This document shows, in pieces, positions 11,064-21,800 of a DNA stretch of 64,000 nt. How positions within the stretch are numbered: the stretch's first letter is position 1; each line of letters begins with the position of its first letter. The notes beneath the pieces are model-generated. The model was not told where the DNA came from and searched no databases. It saw nothing but the letters and a program-made list of their open reading frames with translations. Source of the DNA: Flavobacterium sp. CECT 9288. GTDB lineage: Bacteria > Bacteroidota > Bacteroidia > Flavobacteriales > Flavobacteriaceae. The translations under genes were made by a program, and so were the position numbers. Location: the NCBI RefSeq assembly GCF_918731615.1, contig NZ_OU957226.1, forward strand, positions 1,978,501 to 2,042,500, given 5' to 3'.

Positions 11064-11855
11064 ATGGAAATTATTGGTTATATAGCGTCTATCATAATTG
11101 GAATTTCACTGGGATTAATTGGTGGTGGTGGCTCCATACTTACTATACCTATCTTAGTGTACCTTTTTAAAATAGACCCTGAAATTGCAACAAGTTACTC
11201 CCTTTTTATTGTGGGCGTTACGGCATTATTTGGCTGTATTAGTCATTACAAGATGGGAAATTTAAAAATCAAATCGGCATTGTATTTTGCCATACCATCA
11301 GTAATGTCAATATTAATAATTCGCGAAGTAATATTCCCTAACATAGCCTCAACCCTATTTACGATTGCTTCTTACCAAGTTTCAAAAAATGTTCTTATTA
11401 TGTCTGTTTTTTCGGTTTTAATGATTGCATCGGCTCTAGCCATGATTAGAAAGTCTAAATTAATAGCAGTCGCATCAACTAAAACTAATTATTTACAGCT
11501 GAGTGGCATTGGATTTCTAATCGGGATTGTAACGGGATTTCTGGGAGCTGGTGGAGGATTTTTAATTATACCTGCTCTTTTATTTTTTGCAAATTTACCT
11601 ATGAAACAAGCAGTAGGAACCTCGTTATTAATAATTTTCATCAATTCCAGTATTGGTTTTGGTGGAGATTTATACATTGGTACACCCATAAATTATACAA
11701 TTCTTTTTTTGATATCGGGAATGGCCTTCATAGGAATGATCATTGGTTTGCAGCTTTCAAAAAAAATAGATGGAGCACAACTAAAACCTATATTTGGATG
11801 GTTTGTACTTGTTATGGGAATCTATATTATTACCAAAGAATTTTTCTTTAAATAA
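11064..11855 (+). CDS. TauE/SafE family sulfite/organosulfonate exporter
   Basis: This 263-residue inner-membrane protein has about eight helices in two repeats. Each repeat opens with the glycine-rich family motif: GLIGGGGSILTIPIL near residue 20 and GFLGAGGGFLIIPALL near residue 160. The family exports sulfite, sulfonates or sulfoacetate. It lies 38 bases behind the Crp/Fnr gene and ahead of the persulfide dioxygenase-like gene, an arrangement in which the exporter would remove sulfite made by persulfide oxidation. Confidence 0.9.
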   Translation: MEIIGYIASIIIGISLGLIGGGGSILTIPILVYLFKIDPEIATSYSLFIVGVTALFGCISHYKMGNLKIKSALYFAIPSVMSILIIREVIFPNIASTLFTIASYQVSKNVLIMSVFSVLMIASALAMIRKSKLIAVASTKTNYLQLSGIGFLIGIVTGFLGAGGGFLIIPALLFFANLPMKQAVGTSLLIIFINSSIGFGGDLYIGTPINYTILFLISGMAFIGMIIGLQLSKKIDGAQLKPIFGWFVLVMGIYIITKEFFFK

Positions 11856-11864
11856 AAACTTTAT

Positions 11865-11908
11865 GTAACAAATATCACTGTTAATACTAAAAAACAGAAG
11901 TACATTTG
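11865..11908 (+). promoter_or_regulatory. Promoter and palindrome before the MBL/rhodanese gene
   Basis: TACATTTG at 11901-11908 is a perfect -7 box, 22 bases before the start codon. The inverted pair GTAACA (11865-11870) and TGTTAA (11879-11884) covers the -33 region and is a candidate operator for the Crp/Fnr protein encoded upstream. Confidence 0.5.
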
Positions 11909-11929
11909 TACTCTAAATAAATTATAAAA

Positions 11930-13345
11930 ATGAAAATAGAACAAATATATACAGGATGTTTAGCACAAGGTGCTTACTATATTACTTCTAATGGTGAAGC
12001 TGCCATTATAGACCCATTAAGAGAAACGCAGCCATATCTTGACAGATTACAAAGAGATGGTGTAACATTAAAATACATTTTTGAAACGCATTTTCACGCT
12101 GATTTTGTTTCAGGACATTTAGATTTAAGTCGTGCTACAAATGCACCTATTGTTTATGGTCCTAATGCAACTTGCGAATTTGACTGTATCTCTGCTGTGG
12201 ATGGCCAAATTTTTACTCTAGGAAATGTGAAAATTAAGGTGTTGCATACTCCAGGACACACCATGGAAAGCACTACGTTTTTAATCATTGATGAAAACGG
12301 AAAAAACCATGCCATTTTTTCTGGTGACACCTTATTTATAGGTGATGTTGGAAGACCTGATTTAGCTCAAAAAGCGGCTCACATGACACAAGAACAACTT
12401 GCAGCTACTTTGTACCATTCGCTACGTGATAAAATTATGACTTTGGCAGATGATGTTATTGTGTATCCCGCACATGGCGCGGGAAGTGCTTGCGGTAAAA
12501 ACATGAGTAAAGAAACCGTTTCTACCATTGGGAACCAAAAAGAAACTAATTACGCCTTAAGAGCAAACATGACTGAAGCAGAATTTATTGCAGAAGTTAC
12601 AGATGGTTTATTGCCTCCACCAGCATATTTTGGTATGAATGTAGCCATGAATAAAAAAGGGTACGATAGTTTTGAAAATGTATTAAATTTAGGAATGCAA
12701 GCGCTTACACCAAAAGATTTTGAAAACAGTGCTGAGCAAAATGGGGCGTTACTTCTTGACACTCGTAATAATGGTGTCTTTGCAAAAGGTTTTATTCCGC
12801 AGTCTATAAATATTGGTATTGACGGTGATTTCGCTCCTTGGGTAGGTGCGCTAGTGGCTGATGTACAACAACCTATATTGATAATTTGTGAAGTAGGACA
12901 AGAAGAAGAAACAGTAACTCGATTGAGCCGTGTAGGGTTTGATAACTTATTAGGTCATCTTGAAGGAGGATTTGATGCATGGGTTAATGCTGGAAATGAA
13001 ATAGATACAATCAATAGAATTTCGGCTGCACAATTTGAACAAGAAGTAAAAATAGGTGAAAGCAAAATAGTTGATATAAGAAAAGAGACTGAATATAGCG
13101 CAGAGCACGTAGACGATGCTTATAATAAACCACTTGCTGCTATAAATGATTGGATTAAAGATATTGACCCAAAAGAACATTTTTACATTCACTGTGCTGG
13201 AGGATACCGCAGTATGATTGCAGCTTCTATCCTTGAGGCTCGCGGTTTTAGAAACTTTACCGAAATTGAAGGGGGATTTAACGCCATTGCAAAAACAAAT
13301 ATTCCCAAAACAGATTTTGTTTGCCAAAGTAAAATATTAAAATAA
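11930..13345 (+). CDS. Persulfide dioxygenase-like metallo-beta-lactamase with two rhodanese domains
   Basis: The 471-residue protein has an ETHE1-type metallo-beta-lactamase domain (residues 1-about 250). It carries the motif THFHADFVSGH at 53-63 and the further metal ligands His110 (HTPGH) and Asp133 (SGDTLF). Two rhodanese domains follow. The first (about 265-350) has Cys320 in an atypical loop CEVGQEEE. The second (about 360-460) has the normal loop HCAGGYRSM with Cys422. Such fusions oxidise glutathione or other persulfides to sulfite and pass sulfane sulfur on. Its place behind a sulfite exporter and a Crp/Fnr gene supports a role in sulfide detoxification. Confidence 0.92.
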   Translation: MKIEQIYTGCLAQGAYYITSNGEAAIIDPLRETQPYLDRLQRDGVTLKYIFETHFHADFVSGHLDLSRATNAPIVYGPNATCEFDCISAVDGQIFTLGNVKIKVLHTPGHTMESTTFLIIDENGKNHAIFSGDTLFIGDVGRPDLAQKAAHMTQEQLAATLYHSLRDKIMTLADDVIVYPAHGAGSACGKNMSKETVSTIGNQKETNYALRANMTEAEFIAEVTDGLLPPPAYFGMNVAMNKKGYDSFENVLNLGMQALTPKDFENSAEQNGALLLDTRNNGVFAKGFIPQSINIGIDGDFAPWVGALVADVQQPILIICEVGQEEETVTRLSRVGFDNLLGHLEGGFDAWVNAGNEIDTINRISAAQFEQEVKIGESKIVDIRKETEYSAEHVDDAYNKPLAAINDWIKDIDPKEHFYIHCAGGYRSMIAASILEARGFRNFTEIEGGFNAIAKTNIPKTDFVCQSKILK

Positions 13346-13420
13346 CAATAAACTATAATCAATTGATTCTATCTTATTTATGTCAAAATGATAAGTCATT
13401 TGATTTGATATAATAAAACT

Positions 13421-14260
13421 ATGTCTGATTTAAAATGTTGCATTGTTAGCTGCGAGCAACCCAAAGATGCAAATTATTGGGAATCGCAATATGTTGCACA
13501 AACTACAAAGTGGGATTTGGGAACCATAGCACCACCACTTCAAGAATTTATAAATACTATAACCAATAAAGACTGTAGTATTTTGATTCCGGGTTGCGGT
13601 AATAGTTATGAGGCTGAATATCTTTTAGCAAATGGTTTTAGTAACATTACCGTTATAGATATTGCACCATCACCCGTGGCAGCCTTGACAAAAAAACATG
13701 CTAACAATCCAAACATAAAGATTATTCAAGGTGATTTTTTTACACATTCTGGTCAATATGACTGTATTATTGAGCAAACCTTCTTTTGTGCTATTCCACC
13801 GTTTATGAGGCAAAAATACCTTTGGAAAATGCATCAGCTGCTGGCAAAAAATGGAGTTTTAGCAGGACTTCTTTTCAATAGAAATTTTGAAGCTGGACCT
13901 CCCTTTGGTGGAAGCCAAAAAGAATATGAAAGCCTTTTTGAAAATGCTTTCCAAATTCAAAAAATGGAAATAGCAAGAAATTCTGTTGCGCCAAGAGCAA
14001 ACTCTGAGTTGTTTTTTATGTTTGAAAAAAAGACGAATGTTATTGTGAACTTGTATGAATTAAACGGAGTTACATGCTCCACCTGTGCCAAAACAATAGA
14101 ATCAAAATTAACTATAATTGAAGGTGTAGTTCAAGTTTCAATAAATACAAACTTCCAGGAAATTGTCATTGTAAGTCACTCAGTAGTGGCCATTGAAAAA
14201 CTTCAAGATGCGCTTATATATGACGCTAGTTATTCAATTGCACCGCATAGTACTACCTAG
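13421..14260 (+). CDS. TPMT-type methyltransferase fused to a heavy-metal-associated domain
   Basis: Residues 18-about 200 match the thiopurine/thiol S-methyltransferase family: ANYWESQYVAQTTKWDLG, the SAM-binding loop ILIPGCGNSYEAEYLL, and the TFFCAIPP motif after it. Bacterial relatives methylate thiols, selenium or tellurium compounds. Residues about 210-275 form an HMA-like fold with the metal-binding motif GVTCSTCAKTIESKL (CxxC). The N-terminal segment also has Cys residues (CCIVSC). The gene follows the persulfide dioxygenase-like gene by 75 bases. The fusion suggests methylation of sulfide, a thiol or a metalloid, with the HMA domain delivering or sensing a thiophilic metal. The substrate is unknown. 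Confidence 0.82.
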   Translation: MSDLKCCIVSCEQPKDANYWESQYVAQTTKWDLGTIAPPLQEFINTITNKDCSILIPGCGNSYEAEYLLANGFSNITVIDIAPSPVAALTKKHANNPNIKIIQGDFFTHSGQYDCIIEQTFFCAIPPFMRQKYLWKMHQLLAKNGVLAGLLFNRNFEAGPPFGGSQKEYESLFENAFQIQKMEIARNSVAPRANSELFFMFEKKTNVIVNLYELNGVTCSTCAKTIESKLTIIEGVVQVSINTNFQEIVIVSHSVVAIEKLQDALIYDASYSIAPHSTT

Positions 14261-14306
14261 AAAATATGCTTTACTAGTTAATATTGTAACATAATAGGTA
14301 AATTAT

Positions 14307-14340
14307 AAAAAGGTATTTGACTGTTCAAATACCTTTTTTA
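14307..14340. terminator. Bidirectional terminator
   Basis: AAAAGGTATTTGA pairs with TCAAATACCTTTT around a four-base loop (CTGT), with T runs in both directions. It separates the methyltransferase gene from the convergent histidine kinase gene. Confidence 0.88.
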
Positions 14341-14362
14341 TTGAGAACCTCATTGATGAAAG

Positions 14363-17300
14363 TTATTTTTTTAACCAAGCTTGTAAAACACGCTCTAAAT
14401 CTGTTTGAATTATTGGTTTAGGAAGATAATCATTCATTCCTGCTTCAAAACATTTTTCTTTATCCCCTACCATGATTCCTGCTGTAATGGCAATGATAGG
14501 GATGTCTTGAGAGTTTTCAAATTTTCTAATCTCATCAGTGGCTTCATAACCGTTTTTATTAGGCATTTGTATGTCCATAAGAATTACATCAGGTCTTTCT
14601 TTTTCATAAAGTTCCACAGCTTCGTTACCATCTTTGGCTTCAAAAATTTGACAATTAGAAATGATTCTTTTCACTAATGTTTTAGCTAGCAACATATTGA
14701 TTTTATTATCCTCAACAATCAAAACTCTCTTATCATCTAAAATACATTCCGGCAAGCTAGTTACGATATTATTTTTAGGAATAATTGGTGTGTCTAAATC
14801 ATTTTTGAAACTCGCTCTTGTAAATTTGACTACAAAGTAAAAATCACTACCATCACCGTATTTACTGATTAATTCTAACTTACTATCCATTAATGCTAGC
14901 AACTGATTTGAGATAGCCAATCCTAATCCTGTACCACCAAACTTTCTATTTGTAGAATTGTCCTCTTGTACAAAGGATTTGAATATTTTTTCGTTGTTAT
15001 AAGTTTTAATCCCAACACCAGTATCCTTAACCGAAAACTTAATTGTTGCTGATTGTTTTTTATTTTTATCAATTTGACTAATGTCCAATCTAATTTCTCC
15101 AAAATGAGTAAACTTTATTGCATTGCTTAACAAGTTTACTAAAATTTGCTTGAGTCTAACAGAGTCCGCAATGATGTATTGTGGCACTGATTTATCAATA
15201 TCAAGGATTAAGTTAATATTTTTTTTGATGGCCTGAATCTTAAACAAGTTGATTACTTGATTTGTTAGTTTAAACAGATTTACTTTTTCAAGATTCAATT
15301 CTAGTTTACCCGATTCTATTTTGGAGAAATCCAAAACATCATTTACAATATCCATTAATGAAGTAGCAGATTCATTGACAGTGGTCATATACTCCGCTTG
15401 ATTTTTCTTAAGATTAGACTTCATTAATAAATGTGTAAATCCTATGATACCATTTAAGGGTGTTCTAATTTCATGACTCATATTAGCTAAGAAATCTGTC
15501 TTGGCTTTGTTTGCAGCTTCAGCTAATTCTTTAGCTTTAAGGAGTTCCATTTCAAGCACTTTTTGATCTGTTATATCCATAAAACTAATTACAATTTCAT
15601 TGATATCTCCACAGTGATCAAAGTCAGGATACCCGTTTACCAAAACCCATATTGGTTCTTTTCTAGAGGTGTGAACTACACCCATCTTAAAGTTTTTTAA
15701 GGACGCTTTAGTTGAAATAATTTGGTTCACTGGATATTTCTCAACTAACAATTCATTTCCAAATTCATCATAAAGAGTAAGATTTCTATCATGAGTAGAA
15801 ATACCTTTCAACTCTTCATCGGTTAGTCCTAATAATTCATTTGCTTTTTGATTGTTTACAATAATGGAGGCATCAGGTTTGTATACCATGATTCCTGCAT
15901 CAAGGTTATTCAATAATCCGCGGTATCGTTCTTCACTTTTAAAGAATGCAATATCAGATTGTTTCGCTTTAGTAATATCCCTACACAGGCAAATAAAGTG
16001 AATTTCGTTATCTAAATTTTCTTTCATTGGTGCAACCGAAAGTTCAAACCAATGTGTTTCTTGAGCTAACTCAAGAATGTATTGCTTACCCGCTGAAAAT
16101 CCATCAACCGAAGCTTCATTGATAGCTTCAAGAATTATGTTTGAGGCAGATTCAGGCAGCACATCCGAAAACTTTTTATCTAAAAAATATTCTGGTGGTA
16201 CAGCAAGTAAATCGTCTCTTCGGGAATGATAATTAAAAATTTTACCATCAAGATTAATTTCAAAAAGCATATCTGGAATTGCGCCAAGTATAGCCTCCAT
16301 TTTTTTGTGCATGCGCATAAACTCATCATCAATTTGTTTACGCTCACTTACATCCCTTACAATAGCTACAATTCTACCGTCTACAATTTTTTTAGCTGTA
16401 ATCTCTACAGCAATAGAAGCACCATTTTTGTGCAACATATTGCACTCCATCAATGTTTGCTCTGTATTTATCAATTCATTAAAGATTATTGGTCTTTTGA
16501 CAAGATCATCTATAATGTATAAGTTTTCAAAATTCTTAGTACATAATTCCTCTTTTGTAAAACCTAGCATTTTACAAGCGCTATCATTAACTTCAAGTAA
16601 TTTACCCTTACTATTGCTGATCATTATAGCATCGGAGGCTTGCTCTATCAAACTTTTATATCGCTCTTCACTGTTAATAAGTTGCTCTTTGATATTCTTT
16701 AATTCAGTAATTTCGGTTAATGCACCATTAAGTAGTATTGCTTTACCTTCTTCATCTCTAGAAATTATACCTCTGTCAAAAAATATCCCATAGGTTCCAT
16801 CAGCTTTCATGAATCGAAACTCATCAGACCAATTATTAGTAGTTCCAGCATATGTTTCTTCCAGTTTTTCAATAACTCTATCTCTATCATCTGGATGCAG
16901 TTTTGAACGCCAGACAGTCATATTATTGATACCATTTGATATTGTGCTACCAAAACCTAATAGATCAATAAATGCTTGATTATTCCAACTCTCTCCTGTA
17001 ATTAAGTTGACTTCAAAAACAGCATCATTTGTAGCTGCTGAGATCATTTCAAAACGCTCATTGGCAGCTCTAATTTTCTCTTCAGCTTTTTTAATTTCGG
17101 TAAGATCTACTCCCATCCCTACAATGCATTTTTTACCTTCGTATGAAATACATCTTGAGTTTACATAGTACGGAATTTTATTTTTAGATTTAGTAAAGAA
17201 TTCAAGCTCAAAACCTTCACTATTTAAATCCGAATTGCCTTGTTTGGTATCAAATATAGATTGTATCCGGGGAGCGAGTCTCTTTTTTTGATCGTCATCA

Positions 17301-20300
17301 AAGAAATCAAGCGGACTCATATTCAAAATTTCTTCTTCATTATATCCCGTGATTTCTTCAAAATTTTGGTTCCATTTTACAAATTTACCTTTTTCATCAT
17401 AGAGGTAAAAAATTCCAGGAAGGCTATTTATAACAACCTCAGAAAGCTGTTTTTCTTTCAAAATTTCAGACTCAGCAAGTTTACGCTCGGTAATATCAGT
17501 AATTGTACCTATGTAACCTAGTATTTCATTTTTTACATTTCGCTCTGGTATAGCCTTGCCCATTACCCAAGATATTGATCCATCTGGACGTACAAATCTA
17601 TACTCAGAAAATGAAGAACTTAATTTTTTTGTATCGTTATTCCAGCGACCTGCAAGATTAACTATATCATCCGGATGCACCGCCCTAAACCATCCATTTC
17701 CTAATGCTTCTTGAAAAGACAAACCTGATAATTGACTCCAGTATGGGTTTACATACGTGGTATACCCTATAGGGTCAGTTCTAAAAATACCTACAGGAGA
17801 AACCTCTGTTAAGGTATGGTAGCGTTGTTCACTTTCAAAAATTATTTCCTCAGCTTTTTTTCTTAATGTTTCTTTTTCAAAAATTTCAAGTGCAAAAGAT
17901 ATATCTTCTGTGGCCTCGATAAGTAAAGTAATCTCTTCATCATCAAAAAAATTAATCTCACCAGCGTAAAATGTAATGACTCCTACTACATTTCCAAACT
18001 TCTTAATAGGGATAGCCAATAGAGATTTGTAATTTCTACTCAATGCCTCTTGTTTCCAAAGGTTCATTGAAGAATCAGTCTCAATATTGTTGCAAACAAC
18101 ATGCTTTTTATCATTAACCGATCTTCCTATAGGCCCCTGACCGGCAGGAATATTTTTATTTGTAGAAATTGTCTTGATTACAGAAACATAATTTTCATAC
18201 TCCCCGGCAACCATGGCAGGAAGTACTTTTTCACTAACTGGATCAATCATACCAATCCATGCCAGCTTAAACTTACCTATTTCTACAGCAATTGTACACG
18301 CTTCTCTAAATAAAGTTTGCTCATCTGTAGTACGCACAATCATTTGATTCATTTGACTTATAAATGAATACAATCTATTGGTTTTAATGATTTTTTGTTC
18401 AGCTAGAATTCGATCAGTGATATCTGTAATAATACCATGACAAATTACAGTCCCTTCCGGTTCCAATACTGGTAATGAGTTAACTTCATGCCAAACCAAA
18501 CCTTTTTGCGGGTGAAAATAACGATACTGTGTCTTGAGTGGTACTAATTTGGTTTTGGTTATTTTTATCTTATCAATAACATCATTAATATCATCTGGAT
18601 GAATGCGCTCAAATAGTTTTGAAGTATCAAACTCAATATCTTCAAAATGAAATCCATAAATTTCTTGAATGGCATTACTAGCATACGTATAAGACAAAGA
18701 TTGGTCTTTATTTTGTCTCATGGAATATATTAAACCCGGTGAAGTTGCGGCAATTTTTTGAAATTTATTGCGTTCCTCATTTAATAATTCTTGTGCTTTT
18801 TTAGTAGATGTTACATCTCTTAAATTAATAACAATTCCACCTATATCAGGATCATGCAGTAAATTGTTTACATAGCCTTCGAGCCAGATGTAATGCCCTT
18901 TTTTGTGTTTTAATTGTAAGGAAATAAAAAAGGGCGCACTTGGTTCACTGAGTGCTTTTTTTAATAGATATGGAATTTCTTTTTGATCATCAGGATGAAT
19001 AAAATTAAAAACTGAAATATTGTCGAAATCTTCATGTGACCATCCAGTAACTCTTTGTGCTGACTCGCTCCTAAAAATGATGTTTAATTTCTCATCTACT
19101 AAGGAAATGATGTCTACATTATTTTCTATTAATGCTCTAAAACGACGTTCGTTTTGAGCAATTTTATCTTCAATAGCTTTTTTTTCTGTAACATCTTTTA
19201 CAAAACCTAGAAACCTATTTTCGGCAATTTTTACTGCTTCAACTTGCCAATATCGTTTAGAGCCGTCTTTTAAAATTGCTTGAATTTCTTTTTTGGCAAC
19301 TCCTTTTTCAACTAAATTTTTAAATTCCCTATAATACTCCTTATGATTTTCCATTCCTGATAAATCCCCAAACTTTTTAGTGAGCAACTCTTCTCTGGAA
19401 TAGCCAGAAAGCACAGTTGCAGCGTGGTTCACTTCTAGATAATTACCGTACTCATCTAAAACAAATACACCATCTGGAGCATTTTCTATGTAATTTTTAA
19501 ATTTTAAATCACTTTCTCGCTGAATTAATTGTATCTGCTGAGCAACCTCAACTTTTTCACGTTTTTTAATTTCATATTCGATGCGCTTTTTTTCAGTTAT
19601 ATCTTGAACAGTTCCGTGAAAAGCAATTACGTTACCTGATTGGTCTACTTGAGGTGTAACTATAGCATACAGCCATTTTTCATTATTTTTAGATAGTACT
19701 ACCTTTCGTTCAAAATCAAATTCCTTCTTATCAATGAGTGCTAGATTAACTTTATCAAGAAAAAAAGTAACGTCTTGGGATGAAAAGATTTTTAAAAATT
19801 CCTGATATAAATCTTGATAAGGGACTTTTGTTAATTCATAAATGGTATATAATTCCTTGGACCAAAACATTTCTTTGGTGTCTAACTCATATCTCCAGCT
19901 ACCCAATTTTGCAATATGTTGGGCATCATTGAGTAATTTTTCACTTTCTAATAATTGCTCTTGAATTCTTTTTATACAAGTGACGTCTCTTCCTATACCA
20001 TAAGCTAGACCATGTTGATGAGAAACGGTAATAATCCATTGAATCGAAATAATCTCACCATTTTTTTTTACATAACGATTTTCAAAGTTTATTGATTCTT
20101 TTTCTGTACCAAGCCTTTTTACTTCTTTTAAACTTTTTTCAAGATCTTCAGGATGAATAAAATTTAGAAAAGGCTGTGATAAAAGTTCTTGTTCTGTGTA
20201 CCCTAAAACCGCAACAAAAGCTGGATTTATTTCTTTAAAATAACAATCGGCATTAGCAACACACACAAAATCCTGTGAGCTATGAATCAATTGTTCAAAG

Positions 20301-20401
20301 TTTTTTTTACAAGATTCTTTTTCTATTAAGGTTTGAAGTTGTAATTCTTTTTGCTTTACTAAAATAAGCAATTCATCATAGCTGTAATTAGCCTCATTCA
20401 T
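14363..20401 (-). CDS. Giant soluble multi-PAS hybrid sensor histidine kinase
   Basis: This 2012-residue protein begins with a short coiled coil, then five PAS domains (about 35-150, 155-280, 300-415, 420-540 and 545-670). A GAF domain (about 675-845) and six more PAS domains (about 860-1615) follow. Many PAS domains end in the typical DIT(E/D)(K/R)K linker. The kinase core has phospho-acceptor His1643 in [16 protein letters not shown]-box [10 protein letters not shown] and ATP-lid motifs DTGVGI and [12 protein letters not shown]-terminal receiver domain has Asp1943 in [12 protein letters not shown]. No membrane segment or signal peptide is visible, so it should be cytoplasmic. No DNA-binding partner lies next to it; output is presumably by phosphorelay. 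Signals are unknown. Confidence 0.95.
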   Translation of the reverse strand: MNEANYSYDELLILVKQKELQLQTLIEKESCKKNFEQLIHSSQDFVCVANADCYFKEINPAFVAVLGYTEQELLSQPFLNFIHPEDLEKSLKEVKRLGTEKESINFENRYVKKNGEIISIQWIITVSHQHGLAYGIGRDVTCIKRIQEQLLESEKLLNDAQHIAKLGSWRYELDTKEMFWSKELYTIYELTKVPYQDLYQEFLKIFSSQDVTFFLDKVNLALIDKKEFDFERKVVLSKNNEKWLYAIVTPQVDQSGNVIAFHGTVQDITEKKRIEYEIKKREKVEVAQQIQLIQRESDLKFKNYIENAPDGVFVLDEYGNYLEVNHAATVLSGYSREELLTKKFGDLSGMENHKEYYREFKNLVEKGVAKKEIQAILKDGSKRYWQVEAVKIAENRFLGFVKDVTEKKAIEDKIAQNERRFRALIENNVDIISLVDEKLNIIFRSESAQRVTGWSHEDFDNISVFNFIHPDDQKEIPYLLKKALSEPSAPFFISLQLKHKKGHYIWLEGYVNNLLHDPDIGGIVINLRDVTSTKKAQELLNEERNKFQKIAATSPGLIYSMRQNKDQSLSYTYASNAIQEIYGFHFEDIEFDTSKLFERIHPDDINDVIDKIKITKTKLVPLKTQYRYFHPQKGLVWHEVNSLPVLEPEGTVICHGIITDITDRILAEQKIIKTNRLYSFISQMNQMIVRTTDEQTLFREACTIAVEIGKFKLAWIGMIDPVSEKVLPAMVAGEYENYVSVIKTISTNKNIPAGQGPIGRSVNDKKHVVCNNIETDSSMNLWKQEALSRNYKSLLAIPIKKFGNVVGVITFYAGEINFFDDEEITLLIEATEDISFALEIFEKETLRKKAEEIIFESEQRYHTLTEVSPVGIFRTDPIGYTTYVNPYWSQLSGLSFQEALGNGWFRAVHPDDIVNLAGRWNNDTKKLSSSFSEYRFVRPDGSISWVMGKAIPERNVKNEILGYIGTITDITERKLAESEILKEKQLSEVVINSLPGIFYLYDEKGKFVKWNQNFEEITGYNEEEILNMSPLDFFDDDQKKRLAPRIQSIFDTKQGNSDLNSEGFELEFFTKSKNKIPYYVNSRCISYEGKKCIVGMGVDLTEIKKAEEKIRAANERFEMISAATNDAVFEVNLITGESWNNQAFIDLLGFGSTISNGINNMTVWRSKLHPDDRDRVIEKLEETYAGTTNNWSDEFRFMKADGTYGIFFDRGIISRDEEGKAILLNGALTEITELKNIKEQLINSEERYKSLIEQASDAIMISNSKGKLLEVNDSACKMLGFTKEELCTKNFENLYIIDDLVKRPIIFNELINTEQTLMECNMLHKNGASIAVEITAKKIVDGRIVAIVRDVSERKQIDDEFMRMHKKMEAILGAIPDMLFEINLDGKIFNYHSRRDDLLAVPPEYFLDKKFSDVLPESASNIILEAINEASVDGFSAGKQYILELAQETHWFELSVAPMKENLDNEIHFICLCRDITKAKQSDIAFFKSEERYRGLLNNLDAGIMVYKPDASIIVNNQKANELLGLTDEELKGISTHDRNLTLYDEFGNELLVEKYPVNQIISTKASLKNFKMGVVHTSRKEPIWVLVNGYPDFDHCGDINEIVISFMDITDQKVLEMELLKAKELAEAANKAKTDFLANMSHEIRTPLNGIIGFTHLLMKSNLKKNQAEYMTTVNESATSLMDIVNDVLDFSKIESGKLELNLEKVNLFKLTNQVINLFKIQAIKKNINLILDIDKSVPQYIIADSVRLKQILVNLLSNAIKFTHFGEIRLDISQIDKNKKQSATIKFSVKDTGVGIKTYNNEKIFKSFVQEDNSTNRKFGGTGLGLAISNQLLALMDSKLELISKYGDGSDFYFVVKFTRASFKNDLDTPIIPKNNIVTSLPECILDDKRVLIVEDNKINMLLAKTLVKRIISNCQIFEAKDGNEAVELYEKERPDVILMDIQMPNKNGYEATDEIRKFENSQDIPIIAITAGIMVGDKEKCFEAGMNDYLPKPIIQTDLERVLQAWLKK

Positions 20402-20608
20402 AAAACATTAGTATTAAAGTAAATGCTAAATATAACAAAAAAAATAATCTATTAAAAAATTAAATGATGAAACTTACATCTTAGCCGTCCAAATACTCAT
20501 CTAGCTAGTTAAACAAACGATATAAAAAAACAAAACGAAAGTTTTTTGATTCCTAGTAATGCGGCTTTTACCATTTAAAAACTAAAATTTAACAAAAATT
20601 TAAAACAC

Positions 20609-20669
20609 ATTTGTATATACAACAATAATTAATGGTATATTTGTACCGACAAATTACATATATACAAAT
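20609..20669 (+). promoter_or_regulatory. marR promoter covered by three related palindromic sites
   Basis: TATATTTG at 20636-20643 is the -7 box, with TTTG at 20610-20613 as a possible -33 element. TTGTATATACAA (20611-20622) is a perfect palindrome over the -33 element. ATTTGT/ACAAAT (20639-20644 and 20649-20654) is a second one over the end of the -7 box. An 11-bp arm at 20609-20619 is repeated inverted at 20659-20669, just before the start codon. These are strong candidates for the operator of the MarR protein encoded directly downstream. Confidence 0.7.
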
Positions 20670-21125
20670 ATGAAAATTGAAGAAATATTAAAATCAACTG
20701 TTGCAATGGATAATTCAAAAAAAATTATCCTTAATATTTTGTACACACAAAATGTGATTACAGAAAATTTTAATGAAATATTAAAGCCATTTGAAATATC
20801 TAGTGAGCAATACAATGTGTTAAGAATTCTAAGAGGTCAAAAAGGAAATCCAGCAAACATGTCTGTAATTCAAGAGAGAATGCTTGCCAAAACGAGCAAC
20901 ACTACTCGTCTTGTAGACAAATTGCTACTAAAAGAATATGTAACTAGAAAGGTTTGTCCTGATAATCGTAGAAAAATAGAAGTTTTAATTACATCAAAAG
21001 GATTAGAGGTTTTATCAGAATTAGATCCAAAAGTAATAGCACATGAACGTTTTTTTGCTCAAAATCTAACATCCGATGAAATTGAACAGTTAAACGCTTT
21101 ATTAGAAAAATACAGAAAACAATAA
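20670..21125 (+). CDS. MarR family transcriptional regulator
   Basis: The 151-residue protein is a MarR-type winged helix dimer. The recognition helix and wing lie around residues 65-105 (MLAKTSNTTRLVDKLLLKEY and VCPDNRRKIEVLIT, with the Asp-x-Arg wing tip typical of the family). It starts 27 bases after the -7 box and directly beside palindromic sites that fit autorepression. A nitroreductase-family gene follows after 12 bases and YceI after that, so the three form an operon. The effector is unknown; phenolic or oxidative signals are common for the family. Confidence 0.92.
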   Translation: MKIEEILKSTVAMDNSKKIILNILYTQNVITENFNEILKPFEISSEQYNVLRILRGQKGNPANMSVIQERMLAKTSNTTRLVDKLLLKEYVTRKVCPDNRRKIEVLITSKGLEVLSELDPKVIAHERFFAQNLTSDEIEQLNALLEKYRKQ

Positions 21126-21137
21126 ATAAAAATAATT

Positions 21138-21770
21138 ATGAGTACTTTTATAGAAAACCAGAATTGGAGATATGCAACTAAAAAATTTGATGCATCAAAA
21201 AAAATTACAGCCGAAGATTTGGCTACGCTTAAAGAAGCTATTCGTTTAACAGCATCATCTTATGGATTACAACCCTACAAAATTATTATAGTAGAAAATC
21301 CTGAATTACGTGCTCAATTACAGCCTGCTGCCTACGGACAAGCTCAAGTTGTAGATGCCTCACATTTAATTGTTTTTGCAAATGAATTAAACTTTGGTGC
21401 TGAAGGGATTGATAATTTTGCAAGAACCATGAGCGAAACTCGCGAAATTCCGTTAGAGAGTATTCAAGGGTACGTAGATTATATGAAAGGAAATATTGTA
21501 GGATTGCCAGAAGAAAGTAGAAACTTATGGTCAGCAAAACAAACCTATATTGCCTTAGGAAACTTATTAAACAGTGCAGCTGAATTGAAAATTGATGCTA
21601 CTCCTATGGAAGGGTTCATCCCTGCTCAGGTTAATGAAATATTAGGACTTGATAAACTAGGTCTAAATGCAACATTACTTGCAACAATAGGATACCGCCA
21701 TGAAGAAGATGCAACACAGCATTATAAAAAAGTGAGAAAATATAATGAGGATTTATTTATTACACTATAA
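21138..21770 (+). CDS. NAD(P)H-dependent oxidoreductase, nitroreductase family
   Basis: The 210-residue protein resembles NfsB/NfnB-type flavoenzymes. It has an N-terminal WRYATKKFDASKKI with the FMN-binding basic cluster, LTASSYGLQPYKIIIV, and later TPMEGFIPAQVNEILGL and TIGYRHEEDATQ. These enzymes use FMN to reduce nitro compounds or quinones at the expense of NAD(P)H. It is the middle gene of the marR-nitroreductase-yceI operon and is probably derepressed together with YceI. Confidence 0.9.
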   Translation: MSTFIENQNWRYATKKFDASKKITAEDLATLKEAIRLTASSYGLQPYKIIIVENPELRAQLQPAAYGQAQVVDASHLIVFANELNFGAEGIDNFARTMSETREIPLESIQGYVDYMKGNIVGLPEESRNLWSAKQTYIALGNLLNSAAELKIDATPMEGFIPAQVNEILGLDKLGLNATLLATIGYRHEEDATQHYKKVRKYNEDLFITL

Positions 21771-21800
21771 TTTTTTTAATCAACTTTAAACACACTAAAA

